Positions 8,016-17,123 of a stretch of DNA of 64,000 bases are shown here, piece after piece. Numbering within the stretch: position 1 is the stretch's first letter; every line of letters starts with the position of its first letter. Made by a program: the position numbers and the translations under genes. The notes under the pieces were generated by a model that saw only the letters and a list, made by a program, of their open reading frames with translations, ran no database searches and was not told the origin of the DNA. This DNA comes from Nocardioides yefusunii (lineage in GTDB: Bacteria > Actinomycetota > Actinomycetes > Propionibacteriales > Nocardioidaceae): contig NZ_CP034929.1 of the NCBI RefSeq assembly GCF_004014875.1, positions 1,612,001 to 1,676,000 on the forward strand. The letters run 5' to 3'.

Positions 8016-9455
8016 GTGGCAGCAGGCAGGAAGAGGCAGGCTCGGAGCTCGAGCATGTGGTCCGACAAGTCAGCCCTGGTCCGTTCGGGCATCGTGTCGG
8101 CAGGCCTCGTGCTCTCGCTGGCAGCGTGTGGCGCGCTGATGCCGGGTCAGAACCCCGGAGGCGGGGCCGGCCCTGCCCAGCCCCAGGCCGGAGACGGCCC
8201 CGGCGTGACCGAGGACTCCGTCAAGGTGGTCTTCGTCGGTACTGACCTCACGGCTGTCGAGGCCATCACGGGCTTCAAGACCGAGCCGCCCGGTGACCTC
8301 GCCGAGCAGGTCGAGGCGCTCGAGACCTGGGTCAACGCCAACGGCGGCATGGGCGGGCGCAAGCTCGACGCCGTCTACAAGCTCTACGACGGCATCAACG
8401 ACAGCGTCGCGGCCGAAGAGCAGCTCTGCAACCAGATCACCCAGGACGAGAAGGCCTTCGCCGCCGTCATCACCGGTCAGTTCCAGACGAATGCGCGTCC
8501 GTGCTACGCCAAGCGCAAGACCGTCGTCATGGACGCCACGCTGCTCGCCTCCGACCAGGAGTACTACGAGGAGCTCGCTCCCTTCCTCTGGTCCCCGTCC
8601 TACCCGGAGCTCGGAGCGCACACCCGCGCCCAGCTCCAGGTCCTGGACGAGGAGGGCTTCTTCGCGGCCGGCGCCGGTGGCCTCGGTGTCGTCGCGGCTG
8701 ACAGCCCCGTCAACAAGCGCGTCTACGAGAACACCGTCGTGCCGATGCTCGAGGAGAAGGGCGTCGACTTCAAGGTCTCCTGGATCGACACCACCGACAT
8801 GGGCACGCTCAACACCACGCTCGGTGAGGCTGCCGGTTCGTTCCGTGACCGCGGCCTGAAGAACGTCGTGTTCCTCGGTGGTGCCCGCATGGCGTCGATG
8901 TTCTCCACCGCTGCCGGTGCGATCAAGTACGAGGCCCGTTACGCGATGACGAGCTACGACAACCCGACCTACTTCACCAACAACGGTGACGAGCTCTCGT
9001 CTCCGTCCATGCGCAACACCATGGTCGGCGTCGGCACCACCCCTGCGCAGGAGGTGACCCAGCCCGACAGCCACCCGTTCCCCTCCGCCGAGGAGGAGAA
9101 GTGCATCGGCATCTACAAGGAGGCCGGTATCACCTGGAAGACCCGTGAGGGTGCTCGCGTGGCGCTGCCGTACTGCGACGCGATCATGATGCTCAAGCTC
9201 GGTGCCGACAACGTCGCCGAGGGTGACGACTTCAACGCCTGGACCTGGTCCGACGCGCTCAAGGCCAACGCCTCGGAGTACCGCACGGCTGCCGGGTTCG
9301 GCAACGGTCTGGTCGACAAGGACGGCAACTGGAAGGGATACGGCGGTTCGGGTGGCTTCAAGGTGATGCGTTTCGCTGCCGACTCCCAGAACGCCGAGGG
9401 CAAGATGGGCGAGTTCCTCTACGAGGGTGAGGAGCGTTCCTTCGATGACCAGTAG
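8016..9455 (+). CDS. Branched-chain-amino-acid-type ABC transporter substrate-binding lipoprotein
   Basis: 479 residues, periplasmic-binding-protein type 1 (LivJ-like, Peripla_BP_6). A lipobox LSLAAC (about 34-39) follows an N-terminal hydrophobic segment, so it is a membrane-tethered receptor. The mature part begins with a flexible Gly/Pro/Gln linker and the GVTEDSVKVVFVG strand typical of the family, then an ANANGGMGGRKL-like region. GTG at 8016 is served by GAGGAG. It is the first gene of an importer operon (8016-13094). Family members bind amino acids, amides, urea or aromatic acids, so the ligand is not fixed by sequence. Confidence 0.85.
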   Translation: MAAGRKRQARSSSMWSDKSALVRSGIVSAGLVLSLAACGALMPGQNPGGGAGPAQPQAGDGPGVTEDSVKVVFVGTDLTAVEAITGFKTEPPGDLAEQVEALETWVNANGGMGGRKLDAVYKLYDGINDSVAAEEQLCNQITQDEKAFAAVITGQFQTNARPCYAKRKTVVMDATLLASDQEYYEELAPFLWSPSYPELGAHTRAQLQVLDEEGFFAAGAGGLGVVAADSPVNKRVYENTVVPMLEEKGVDFKVSWIDTTDMGTLNTTLGEAAGSFRDRGLKNVVFLGGARMASMFSTAAGAIKYEARYAMTSYDNPTYFTNNGDELSSPSMRNTMVGVGTTPAQEVTQPDSHPFPSAEEEKCIGIYKEAGITWKTREGARVALPYCDAIMMLKLGADNVAEGDDFNAWTWSDALKANASEYRTAAGFGNGLVDKDGNWKGYGGSGGFKVMRFAADSQNAEGKMGEFLYEGEERSFDDQ

Positions 9456-10182
9456 TCCTGCGTTGGTCGTCGACGGCATCCACGCCTCGTACGGCCCCCT
9501 GCAGGTGCTCTTCGACTCCAGCCTCCGGGTGGAGCGCGGCGAGATGGTGGCCCTCCTGGGCCCCAACGGCGTCGGCAAGAGCACCCTGCTGAAGGTGATC
9601 GGCGGTCTGTTGACCCCCGACGCCGGGACCGTCTCGATCCTCGGCCAGGACCTCACCTCCGCCCCCACTCGCAAGCGCGTGGAGGCCGGGCTGTGCCAGG
9701 TCGTCGGACAGTCCTCGTTCCCGTCCATGAGCGTGGTGGAGAACCTGCTCATGCACGGCTACACCAACTCTGACCGCAAGTGGACCAAGGAAGCGACTGA
9801 GGCAGCCCTCGCCGTCTTCCCGCGTCTCAACGCACGTCGCAACCAGGCAGCCTCCACCCTCTCGGGTGGAGAGCGACAGATGCTGGCCCTGGCCAAGACC
9901 ATCGTGGGTGACCCCAAGCTCCTCGTCGTCGACGAGTTCTCGCTCGGTCTCGCCCCGGTCGTCGTCGGTGGCCTCATGGACCTGGTGCGTCGTCTCAACG
10001 AACGTGGAGCCTCGATCCTCCTGGTGGAGCAGTCCGTCAACGTGGCGCTCTCCCTGGTGCACCGGGCCTACGTGATGGAAAAGGGCACGATGATCGCTGA
10101 AGAGGACGCTGCCGTCCTGGCCGCTGACCCCGAGCGCGTCGCCGCGCTGATGCTGGGCGGACACGCGGAGGCCCACGCATGA
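9445..10182 (+). CDS. livF: ABC transporter ATP-binding protein (LivF-like)
   Basis: 245 residues. Walker A GPNGVGKST (about 41-49), signature LSGGERQ (about 146-152) and Walker B LLVVDEF, in which Phe replaces the usual Pro after DE. This is the LivF-type NTPase of hydrophobic amino acid uptake systems. The ATG at 9445 lies inside the end of the substrate-binding gene and follows GAGG. Its own stop overlaps the next start (ATGA), so translation of the importer is coupled. It pairs with the LivG domain fused to the permease. Confidence 0.9.
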   Translation: MTSSPALVVDGIHASYGPLQVLFDSSLRVERGEMVALLGPNGVGKSTLLKVIGGLLTPDAGTVSILGQDLTSAPTRKRVEAGLCQVVGQSSFPSMSVVENLLMHGYTNSDRKWTKEATEAALAVFPRLNARRNQAASTLSGGERQMLALAKTIVGDPKLLVVDEFSLGLAPVVVGGLMDLVRRLNERGASILLVEQSVNVALSLVHRAYVMEKGTMIAEEDAAVLAADPERVAALMLGGHAEAHA

Positions 10183-13094
10183 GCCTCCTCGCGACCGCTG
10201 TGGGCGGTGTCTCCCCGATGATCCTCGACGGGTTCGACTTCGGAGTCGAACGAGTCGTCATGGGTCTCTTCAACGGCATGACCTACGGCCTGCTGGCTGT
10301 CGGTCTGGTGCTGGTCTACAAGTCCAGCCGCTTCGTGAACTTCGCGCACGGATCCATCGGTACCTTCGGTGCCTCCGTGCTCGCCTTCCTGGTCCTCGAC
10401 CTGAAGTTCCCGTTCTGGATCGCCTTCGTGGTCGCGATCGCGGCCGCGGGGGCTCTGGCCGCCGGTATCGAGGTCGTCGTCGTGCGGCGCCTCAACGGCC
10501 GCCCGGCCCTGATCGGCATGATCGCGACCCTGGGTCTGTCCCAGCTGATCGCGGGCATCGCGCTGCTCCTGAGCAGTGCCACGGGTCTGAAGTACCCCAT
10601 CGCCCCGTTCCTGCCGACGTTCTACATCGGCACTCTCGAGGTCGGCCCGCCGCACATCACGATGCTGATCCTGGGCACGGCCCTCTTCGTGGCACTGTGG
10701 TGGTTCCTGTACCACAACAAGGTCGGCATGGGCATCCGTGCTGCCGCCGACGACCCGGACGCCGCACAGCTCGAGGGCATCCCGGCGCGCCGCATGGCAG
10801 CGCTCGCCTGGTGCATCGCCGGTGCCATCGCGGCATTCTCCGCGATCCTGGTGACCCCGACGTCGTCGAACATCTCGATCGAGGGCATGGGACCCGAGCT
10901 CCTGCTCAAGGGTCTCGCCGGTGCCGTCATCGCTCGCATGGCGTCGATCCCGATCGCCGTCGTCGCCTCGCTCGGTGTGGGTCTGGTGGAGCAGTTCCTG
11001 CGCTCCAACCCCGACACCGCGAGCCTGGTGAACGTGGCCATCGGCCTCATCATCATCGTCGCGTTGCTGTCCCAGCCTGCCCTGGGCCGTGCCGGCAAGG
11101 AGCGCGTCAGCTGGCGTCGCGTGGTGGCAGAGCCCGTCCCGGCGGCCTACAAGGAGAACATCGCGTTCATCCGTTGGGCTCCGCGGATCGGCCTCGTGCT
11201 CGTCGCCTTCATCTCCATCGGCCTGGCCTACTGGGTCACCAACGAGACCGCTTCGGCTCTCACCAACCTGATCGGTTACGCGCTGGTCGGCATGAGCGTC
11301 GCACTGCTCACCGGTGTGTCCGGTCAGCTCTCGCTGGGTCAGTTCGCCTACGCCGGCATCGCGGCCGCCATGTCCGCCCAGGCCGTCAGCAACTCAGGCA
11401 GCTGGGTCTTCGGTGTCTTCTGCGGCATCCTGTCGGCCGCCGTCATCTCGATGCTGGTCGGTATCCCCGCGATGAAGCTCAAGGGACTGGCGCTCGCTCT
11501 GGCCACCTTGGCGTTCGCGCTGGCCTCGGTCAGCTGGATCTTCCGCCTGGACTTCTTCCTGGGCAACGGCATCGAGCCGGCCAAGCCCACGGTCTGGGAC
11601 TACCCGGTCGAGTACGCGAAGGACTACTACCTCTTCTCGCTGCTGCTGCTGACCATCGGCTTCATCGTCACCGACAACGTGCGCAAGTCTGGCTTCGGTC
11701 GTTCGCTCCAGGCGCTGCGCGACAACGAGGACGCCTCGCGTGCCCTCACCGTTCCCGCTCGCCTGCGCAAGTTCCAGCTCTACGGCCTCACGGGTGCGCT
11801 GGCCGGTCTGGGTGGTGTGGTCATCGGCCACAGCCAGACCCAGCTCACGGTCAACTCGTTCCCGTCGGGCGCCTCGATCGACGTCGTCGCGATCGCGGTG
11901 GTCGGTGGTCTCACCGTCACCAGCGGTCCGATCATCGGTGCTCTCGTGATCATCGGAATCCCCGCGCTCTACCCGCTGGGCATCTTCGGTGGTGCGATCC
12001 TGTCGATGGTGTGGCTGGCGATCGTCATCGCCCTGCCGGACGGTCTCGGTGGCGTTCTCATGAACTGGCGCAACCGCTTCTACGACATGCTCGCCCGTCG
12101 TCGTGGCATCGATCCTGTGCACGTCCGCCTGGGCCCCGCGACCCCTGCGGTCTCGCCGCTGCAGCAGGCCCTGGACCTCAAGGGTCTGATGGACGGCATC
12201 ACTGACCTCGATGCCGACCACGTCGTCCCCGGCACCGGTGCCCCGATCCTCACGATCAACCAGATCACCAAGCGCTTCGGTGGCGTGGTCGCCGCCGACG
12301 GTGTCGACTTCACCGTCAAGCACGGCGAGATCATCGGCATCATCGGCCCGAACGGTGCCGGCAAGACGACGCTGTTCGAGATGGTGGCCGGCTTCACGGT
12401 CCCCGACTCGGGCAAGATCGTCTTCGACGGCCTGGACGTCACCAAGGCGTCGCCGGAGAACCGTGCCATCGCTGGTCTGGTCCGCTCCTTCCAGGACGCG
12501 GCGCTCTTCCCGACCCTGACGGTCCGCGAGACCCTCATGATCGCTCAGGAGCGCGTCGCCCCCAGCCGCCTGTGGTGGTCCATGTTGGGCGTCACGTCCG
12601 CGGAGAACGCCAAGGCTGAGGCGGCCGAACTGCTGATGGCCCGGATGGGTCTGGACGCCTACGCAGACCGCACCATCGACGAGCTCTCCACCGGCACCCG
12701 CCGCGTGGTCGAGATCGCCGGCCTGCTGATGCTGTCGCCGCGGGTCCTTCTGCTCGACGAGCCCTCCGCCGGTATCGCGCAGAGCGAGTCCGACGCCCTG
12801 GGTGAGCTGCTGCTCAGCATCCGACGCGAGTTCGGCACCACGATGGTCGTCATCGAGCACGACCTCCCGCTGCTGTCGAACATCTGCGACCGGATGATCG
12901 CGATGAACCTGGGTCGCGTGATCGCCTCCGGCACGCCGGACGAGGTCCGCAACGACCCGGCCGTGGTCCGCTCCTACCTCGGTGGGGACTCCGCGGCGAT
13001 CAACCGCTCGGGTCTGCATGTGGTCGAGGACGACGAGGACTCTTCGGTCAGTCTGAAGAAGTCGGAGAACAATCTCCCGGTTCCGACCGTCTGA
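10179..13094 (+). CDS. Fused LivH-LivM-LivG: two permease domains plus ATPase in one chain
   Basis: 971 residues combining three usually separate subunits. About 20-310 is a LivH-type permease (MNGLTYGLLA-like start, FVNFAHG motif), about 330-640 a LivM-type permease (SLGQFAYAGIAA motif), and about 690-950 a LivG-type ATPase with Walker A at 723 (GPNGAGKTT) and Walker B LLLDEPSAG. The ABC signature reads LSTGT (836-840) instead of LSGGQ, a variant known in actinobacterial family members. With the LivF protein and the lipoprotein receptor it would form a complete importer. It is the last gene of the operon; a hairpin follows at 13142. Confidence 0.9.
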   Translation: MSLLATAVGGVSPMILDGFDFGVERVVMGLFNGMTYGLLAVGLVLVYKSSRFVNFAHGSIGTFGASVLAFLVLDLKFPFWIAFVVAIAAAGALAAGIEVVVVRRLNGRPALIGMIATLGLSQLIAGIALLLSSATGLKYPIAPFLPTFYIGTLEVGPPHITMLILGTALFVALWWFLYHNKVGMGIRAAADDPDAAQLEGIPARRMAALAWCIAGAIAAFSAILVTPTSSNISIEGMGPELLLKGLAGAVIARMASIPIAVVASLGVGLVEQFLRSNPDTASLVNVAIGLIIIVALLSQPALGRAGKERVSWRRVVAEPVPAAYKENIAFIRWAPRIGLVLVAFISIGLAYWVTNETASALTNLIGYALVGMSVALLTGVSGQLSLGQFAYAGIAAAMSAQAVSNSGSWVFGVFCGILSAAVISMLVGIPAMKLKGLALALATLAFALASVSWIFRLDFFLGNGIEPAKPTVWDYPVEYAKDYYLFSLLLLTIGFIVTDNVRKSGFGRSLQALRDNEDASRALTVPARLRKFQLYGLTGALAGLGGVVIGHSQTQLTVNSFPSGASIDVVAIAVVGGLTVTSGPIIGALVIIGIPALYPLGIFGGAILSMVWLAIVIALPDGLGGVLMNWRNRFYDMLARRRGIDPVHVRLGPATPAVSPLQQALDLKGLMDGITDLDADHVVPGTGAPILTINQITKRFGGVVAADGVDFTVKHGEIIGIIGPNGAGKTTLFEMVAGFTVPDSGKIVFDGLDVTKASPENRAIAGLVRSFQDAALFPTLTVRETLMIAQERVAPSRLWWSMLGVTSAENAKAEAAELLMARMGLDAYADRTIDELSTGTRRVVEIAGLLMLSPRVLLLDEPSAGIAQSESDALGELLLSIRREFGTTMVVIEHDLPLLSNICDRMIAMNLGRVIASGTPDEVRNDPAVVRSYLGGDSAAINRSGLHVVEDDEDSSVSLKKSENNLPVPTV

Positions 13095-13141
13095 GGCTTC
13101 CCCATGAAGCAAACTTCATACACATTGGAGTGACATCTCCG

Positions 13142-13167
13142 CCCGCGGACGCTTCGGTGTCCGCGGG
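13142..13167 (+). terminator. Hairpin downstream of the importer operon
   Basis: 9-bp perfect stem CCCGCGGAC/GTCCGCGGG with a GCTTCGGT loop. The 200 bases between it and 13376 show no gene. Confidence 0.65.
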
Positions 13168-13375
13168 TGGAGCTCCACCACAACTTCAGGACCAGCGGAA
13201 CTCTCGCCGGTCCTGTCAGCACCCCGCAGTACTGCCCCGCCGTCCTGACGGTCGGGCGCAGCCCCGAAGCAGTACCCAGCAGCACCAGCACCATCCCGGC
13301 GCCGGCACCACTGACAGTCGGCGTCGATCGAACACCGATCACGAGCACACGTGATCGTCACCACGAGGAGTACCA

Positions 13376-14029
13376 GTGAGAAAGACACCGAAGAAGCTCA
13401 CCAGGGCGTTCGCCGGAGTTGCGGGCCTCGCGCTCGTCGGTTTCGCAAGCCCCGCCTTCGCGGCCGCCACCCTCGAGGTCAGCAAGACCACCGGTCTCGC
13501 CGACGGCGACCAGATCACCGTGTCGGGCACCGGCTTCAAGCCGGGCCTGGCCAGCATCGCCGTGGGCCAGTGCAAGGAAGGCATGACCGGTCCGGTCGAC
13601 TGCAACACCGCCACCGGTGCCACCTTCGTGACCGCTGACGCCAACGGCAACATCAAGGAACTCTCCCTCGTCATGAAGGAGGAGTTCAAGGGCATCAACT
13701 GCTCCACGCAGAAGTGCATCATCGGCGCGCAGCCGCTCCCCAACGCTGTCGACGCCGAGACCCTGAAGGCCAACACGGTCTACTACGACATCTCCTTCGG
13801 CGCTGCCGCTGCTGACCCGGCCCCGGCCGAGACCCCTGCTCCGGCCCCTGCTCCGGCCCCGGCCCCGACTCCGGGCGACACCACCACGAGCACCACTGCT
13901 GCTGGGGAGCTCCCCAAGACCGGTGCCGGTGAGACCCTCGGTCTCGCCCTCGGCGGCGGCCTGCTCCTGCTCGCCGGTGGCGTTGCGGCTCTCCGCATGA
14001 CCCCGCGTCGCAACGAGGGTGTCGCCTGA
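13376..14029 (+). CDS. Neocarzinostatin-like domain surface protein with LPKTG sorting signal
   Basis: 217 residues. Signal peptide to about 30 (SPAFAA). The domain 32-141 has the TTGLADGDQITVSGTGF start and AVGQC pattern of the neocarzinostatin / enediyne-apoprotein fold, with two cysteine pairs (C66/C76, C109/C114) matching its two disulfides. An Ala/Pro/Thr stalk, LPKTG (179-183), a transmembrane helix and RR follow, so it should be sortase-anchored to the wall. GTG at 13376 follows GAGGAG. Proteins of this fold bind hydrophobic chromophores in antibiotic producers; here the ligand is unknown. The next start shares one base with its stop. Confidence 0.75.
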   Translation: MRKTPKKLTRAFAGVAGLALVGFASPAFAAATLEVSKTTGLADGDQITVSGTGFKPGLASIAVGQCKEGMTGPVDCNTATGATFVTADANGNIKELSLVMKEEFKGINCSTQKCIIGAQPLPNAVDAETLKANTVYYDISFGAAAADPAPAETPAPAPAPAPAPTPGDTTTSTTAAGELPKTGAGETLGLALGGGLLLLAGGVAALRMTPRRNEGVA

Positions 14030-15363
14030 TGACCCTCAAGCGCAGCCTGGCTGCTTCCGCGGTGGCGGTCCTGGCCGCTGGTTCGGTCTCCCTCGGTTCC
14101 CCCGCGCAGGCGGCTGACGCCAAGGTCGAGGGCAAGGTGACGTTCCACTGCACCATGCCCGACTTCAAGGACGCCGAATTCGACTACGAGGCGACCATCA
14201 AGGTGGAGGCCCTGCGTGCCACGCCGGACGCCACGGACGTCACGATCGTCATGAGCACCAGCGACATGCCCGGCGTGGTGCCGTCCTTCATCTCGATGAA
14301 GGACGCCGCCGCCTCGGTCACGTTCACCGGTACCGCCGACGGCAAGCCGATCACGCTCGCCAGCAACGGCAACACCGACGTGAACCCCAGCAAGAACGGC
14401 ACCAAGGAGCCGGTGGTCCTGCCGGCCAACATCCAGGGCACGGTCTCCACCACGGCCTCCGACATCCAGCTGGACCTGTCGAGCTTCGCCTTCATGGTTG
14501 ACGTGGTGGGTGACACCTGCACCTACAAGTCGGGATCGATTCCGGTGTTCAGCCCGGTCGTGGGCGCAGCCCCGGAGCCGGCGCCGACCCCCACGCCGAC
14601 TCCGACCCCCACGCCGACTCCGACCCCCACGCCGACTCCGACCCCCACGCCGACTCCGACCGACGGGCCGACCGAGCCGCCCAAGGAGGAGGGCAAGGAG
14701 GGCGTTCCCGCCAGCGGGAACGCCTCGTTCAGCTGCCTGCTGAAGCCCTTCGAGTCGGACTTCGTCTACGAGGGTGAGATCGCGATCTCCGGAGCGCGTG
14801 CGACGGCGGACGACACCACGGTCCAGCTCGCCGGAACCTTCCCGAAGATCCCCGGCATCGCCCCGGTTCCGATCGACGGCGGCTCGATGACGGTCACCGC
14901 CACCGGCACTGCCGGCGGCAAGGCGTTCGAGCTCACTGGCTCCAGCACGGTGAACGCTGAAGCCAACGCCCCGGTTGCGGTCCCGACTCTCAAGGGTTCG
15001 GTGGATCTGGCCGACGAGGAGGCCGAGGTCGAACTGAAGACCTTCGGCTTCGAGTTCGGCGAGATGATGAACCTCGTCATCACGGCTGACTGCGAGGTCA
15101 CCAAGGGCGCCGTTCTCGGCGACATGGTCGTTGGCATCGGTGAACTCGATGACGAGGACGGCGAAGACAAGAACGGCAACGGCGATGCCGGTGCTGGTGC
15201 TGGTGCTGGTGGCGGTACGGGCACCACCGACACGACGGCCACCCTGCCGCGCACCGGTGGAGCTGACGCCATGCCGGTCATCGGTCTGTGGGCCCTGGCC
15301 TTCGGTGTCGCGGGCGCCGGCCTCCTGGTCTGGATGCCGCGCCAGCGTCGTTCCGCCAACTGA
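14029..15363 (+). CDS. Two-domain secreted protein with Pro-Thr stalk and LPRTG sorting signal
   Basis: 444 residues: signal peptide (to about 28), a beta-rich domain with one Cys near each end (about 33-175; VTFHCTMPDF start), a (PT)n linker (about 186-210), a second copy of the domain (about 230-360; ASFSCLLKPF start), an acidic Gly/Ala stalk and LPRTG (406-410) with membrane helix and RQRR. The domain resembles what I recall as DUF6801, found repeated in actinobacterial envelope proteins. The second copy is closely similar to the protein at 15498. Presumed sortase substrate. Translationally coupled to 13376. Confidence 0.75.
   Translation: MTLKRSLAASAVAVLAAGSVSLGSPAQAADAKVEGKVTFHCTMPDFKDAEFDYEATIKVEALRATPDATDVTIVMSTSDMPGVVPSFISMKDAAASVTFTGTADGKPITLASNGNTDVNPSKNGTKEPVVLPANIQGTVSTTASDIQLDLSSFAFMVDVVGDTCTYKSGSIPVFSPVVGAAPEPAPTPTPTPTPTPTPTPTPTPTPTPTPTDGPTEPPKEEGKEGVPASGNASFSCLLKPFESDFVYEGEIAISGARATADDTTVQLAGTFPKIPGIAPVPIDGGSMTVTATGTAGGKAFELTGSSTVNAEANAPVAVPTLKGSVDLADEEAEVELKTFGFEFGEMMNLVITADCEVTKGAVLGDMVVGIGELDDEDGEDKNGNGDAGAGAGAGGGTGTTDTTATLPRTGGADAMPVIGLWALAFGVAGAGLLVWMPRQRRSAN
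14586..14657 (+). repeat. Four tandem 18-bp repeats encoding the Pro-Thr linker
   Basis: Four exact copies of an 18-bp unit (GACCCCCACGCCGACTCC), each encoding three Pro-Thr pairs. In-frame gain or loss of units would change stalk length. Confidence 0.9.
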
Positions 15364-15372
15364 GCAACAACG

Positions 15373-15430
15373 TGACTCCTCGTCAGGAGTCATGAGTGAG
15401 GGACCTGCGGCCGCTGGCCGCGGGTCCCTC
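15373..15430 (+). terminator. Tandem hairpins after the LPRTG protein gene
   Basis: Stem 1 is 8 bp (15373-15380 with 15385-15392). Stem 2 spans 15398-15430 with about 14 bp and a single mismatch, loop GCT. They separate the two-gene surface operon from 15498. Confidence 0.75.
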
Positions 15431-15497
15431 CTGTGTGAGAACAACCATTCCTGTGACGTGGCCGTGGGCTGCGCCGATGAATCGACGAGGAGAACAG

Positions 15498-16175
15498 ATG
15501 TCCGTCAAGCGTGCTGCTGTCGCAACGACCCTGGGTCTTGCCGCCGCCTCCCTCGCCACCCAGGGGCTGGTGTCAGGTGCCGTTGCCGCCGACAGCCGTG
15601 GGGTGTCGGGTGAGGTCAGCCTGGACTGCCTGCTCCAGCCCTTCGTGGAGGGTTTCCGCTACGAGGGTCCGATGGCCGTCAAGGCATCTCGAGTGGGGGA
15701 CTCCTACGAACTCCTGGCCCAGATGCCCAGCATTCCGGGCATCGCCCCGGTGGCCATCGACGGAGGTCGCATGCGTGTCGTCCTCGAGGGTTCGGTGGGC
15801 AAGGAGCCGTTCACGCTCACCGGGACCCGCTCGGTGGACGCCGAGGCCTCGTCGCCGGTGCCGGTTCCTGATCTCGTCGGGACGATCCCGGCGATCGACG
15901 GCGACGTGGAACTGTCGAAGTTCACCTTCGAGTTCGACGAGATGATGGGTCTCACCATCGAAGCCGGCTGCGACCCGTGGAAGGCGACCGGGCTCGGTGA
16001 GTTGACTGCCGGCGCTGAGCCCGGTGCGGTGACGTCCACCGAGGAGGCCTCCGCCGACGTCATCACCGTCGACGACGAGGGCTCCGCGATGCCGCTGATC
16101 CTGGGTGGTGGCGCTGTCGTCCTGGCTCTCGGTGGCGTGGCTGCGTGGTTCGTCAGCCGTCGTCGTCCCGCCTGA
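15498..16175 (+). CDS. Single-domain paralogue of the 14029 surface protein, membrane-anchored
   Basis: 225 residues: signal peptide (to about 32), one DUF6801-like domain (about 38-165) and a transmembrane helix (about 198-218) ending SRRRPA. The domain shares VSLDCLLQPF, PGIAPVAIDGG, TFEFDEMM and the closing Cys with the second domain of the preceding protein, indicating local duplication. No LPxTG motif precedes the helix, so it should stay in the membrane instead of being sorted. ATG at 15498 follows GAGGAG. Function unknown. Confidence 0.75.
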   Translation: MSVKRAAVATTLGLAAASLATQGLVSGAVAADSRGVSGEVSLDCLLQPFVEGFRYEGPMAVKASRVGDSYELLAQMPSIPGIAPVAIDGGRMRVVLEGSVGKEPFTLTGTRSVDAEASSPVPVPDLVGTIPAIDGDVELSKFTFEFDEMMGLTIEAGCDPWKATGLGELTAGAEPGAVTSTEEASADVITVDDEGSAMPLILGGGAVVLALGGVAAWFVSRRRPA

Positions 16176-16206
16176 TCGGTTCGCGAACCGGTCTTGCTCC
16201 GGTCAC

Positions 16207-16244
16207 GACGAAGGCCCCCGTCCATCAGGACGGGGGCCTTCGTC
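16207..16244. terminator. Bidirectional terminator between convergent genes
   Basis: Perfect 17-bp stem (16207-16223 with 16228-16244), ATCA loop, between the surface-protein gene and the minus-strand epimerase-like gene. Confidence 0.9.
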
Positions 16245-16259
16245 GTACTCAGGTGAGCG

Positions 16260-17123
16260 TCAGGCGTTCTTGAGCTCGTCGAGTGCGGGGTCGTACGACT
16301 TCGACGGGGTGAAGCCGGAGTCGATCAGCTTCTTGACCGAGATCGGCGACGTCGGTCCGGCGATCTCGCCGCGGTACTCGAGCGCGGGGAGGTCGTTGCG
16401 GAGCGAGATGGTGTCGAACAGCGTCGAGTTGGTCGGGGGGACCTCGTCGTGGGTGAGGTTGAAGACACCCTGCAGCTTGTTGACGATGGCGTGGACGGCA
16501 GCGTTCGCGGCGTCCTCGACCTGGAGGCGGTACAGCAGCGCGTCGCCCGAGAACGGCACGGAGCCGCCCAGGTACTGGTGCGCCATCTTGACCTTGTCCT
16601 CGATCGGCGGGTCACCCTCACCGAAGATGTCACCACAGCGGAGGACGGCCACACGCTCGCCCGCGGCGAGGTAGGTCTTCTCCATCAGGATGAAGTTGGC
16701 CGGGCTCGGGTCGTCCGAGTCGGTGACCGGGGCGTCCTCGGTGACGAGGTCGAGGTGGTTGGCGGCGTTGCCGTAGACCGACAGCGACGAGAGGCACACG
16801 ATGTGGGCGTCGCCGGGGGCGGAGACCACGTTCTCGGCGGTGCCGACGAGGATCTCGCGGTAGGTCTTCGCGCGACCCTCGGGGGTCATGGACCCCTGTG
16901 CCGAGGGGCCGGCGGTGACGATGACGGCGTCGGCGGCCGCGACGGCAGCGTGCACGCCGTCACGGTCGGAGCCCTTGAGCACGATCGCGTTGCCGAAGCG
17001 CTCGGCCAGGGGGGCGACCTTCGCCTCGGTGGTGGTGGTGACCGTGACCTCGTGACCGAGACCGATCAGGCGCTCGGCCGCGGCGGAGCCGACGAAACCG
17101 GCTCCGATGACCAGGACCTTCAT
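16260..17123 (-). CDS. NAD-dependent epimerase/dehydratase (extended SDR)-like protein
   Basis: 287 residues. N-terminal Rossmann motif GAGFVGS (7-13) and an SVYG block (about 125-129) typical of extended or atypical SDRs. The active-site Tyr/Lys pattern is not canonical (VYGNAAN), so it may be an atypical reductase or an NAD(P)-binding protein. Its start overlaps the stop of the RCCR-like gene, so both are translated from one minus-strand transcript initiated near 17945. That coupling suggests it acts on the product or substrate of the RCCR-like protein. Confidence 0.75.
   Translation of the reverse strand: MKVLVIGAGFVGSAAAERLIGLGHEVTVTTTTEAKVAPLAERFGNAIVLKGSDRDGVHAAVAAADAVIVTAGPSAQGSMTPEGRAKTYREILVGTAENVVSAPGDAHIVCLSSLSVYGNAANHLDLVTEDAPVTDSDDPSPANFILMEKTYLAAGERVAVLRCGDIFGEGDPPIEDKVKMAHQYLGGSVPFSGDALLYRLQVEDAANAAVHAIVNKLQGVFNLTHDEVPPTNSTLFDTISLRNDLPALEYRGEIAGPTSPISVKKLIDSGFTPSKSYDPALDELKNA

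Noticed and set aside
11394..13112. 572-codon minus-strand open frame opposite the importer
   Set aside because: Opposite strand of the LivM/LivG domains; only shadow composition.
14586..14657. CRISPR-like tandem repeats
   Set aside because: Units are adjacent, without spacers, and encode a Pro-Thr linker in frame.
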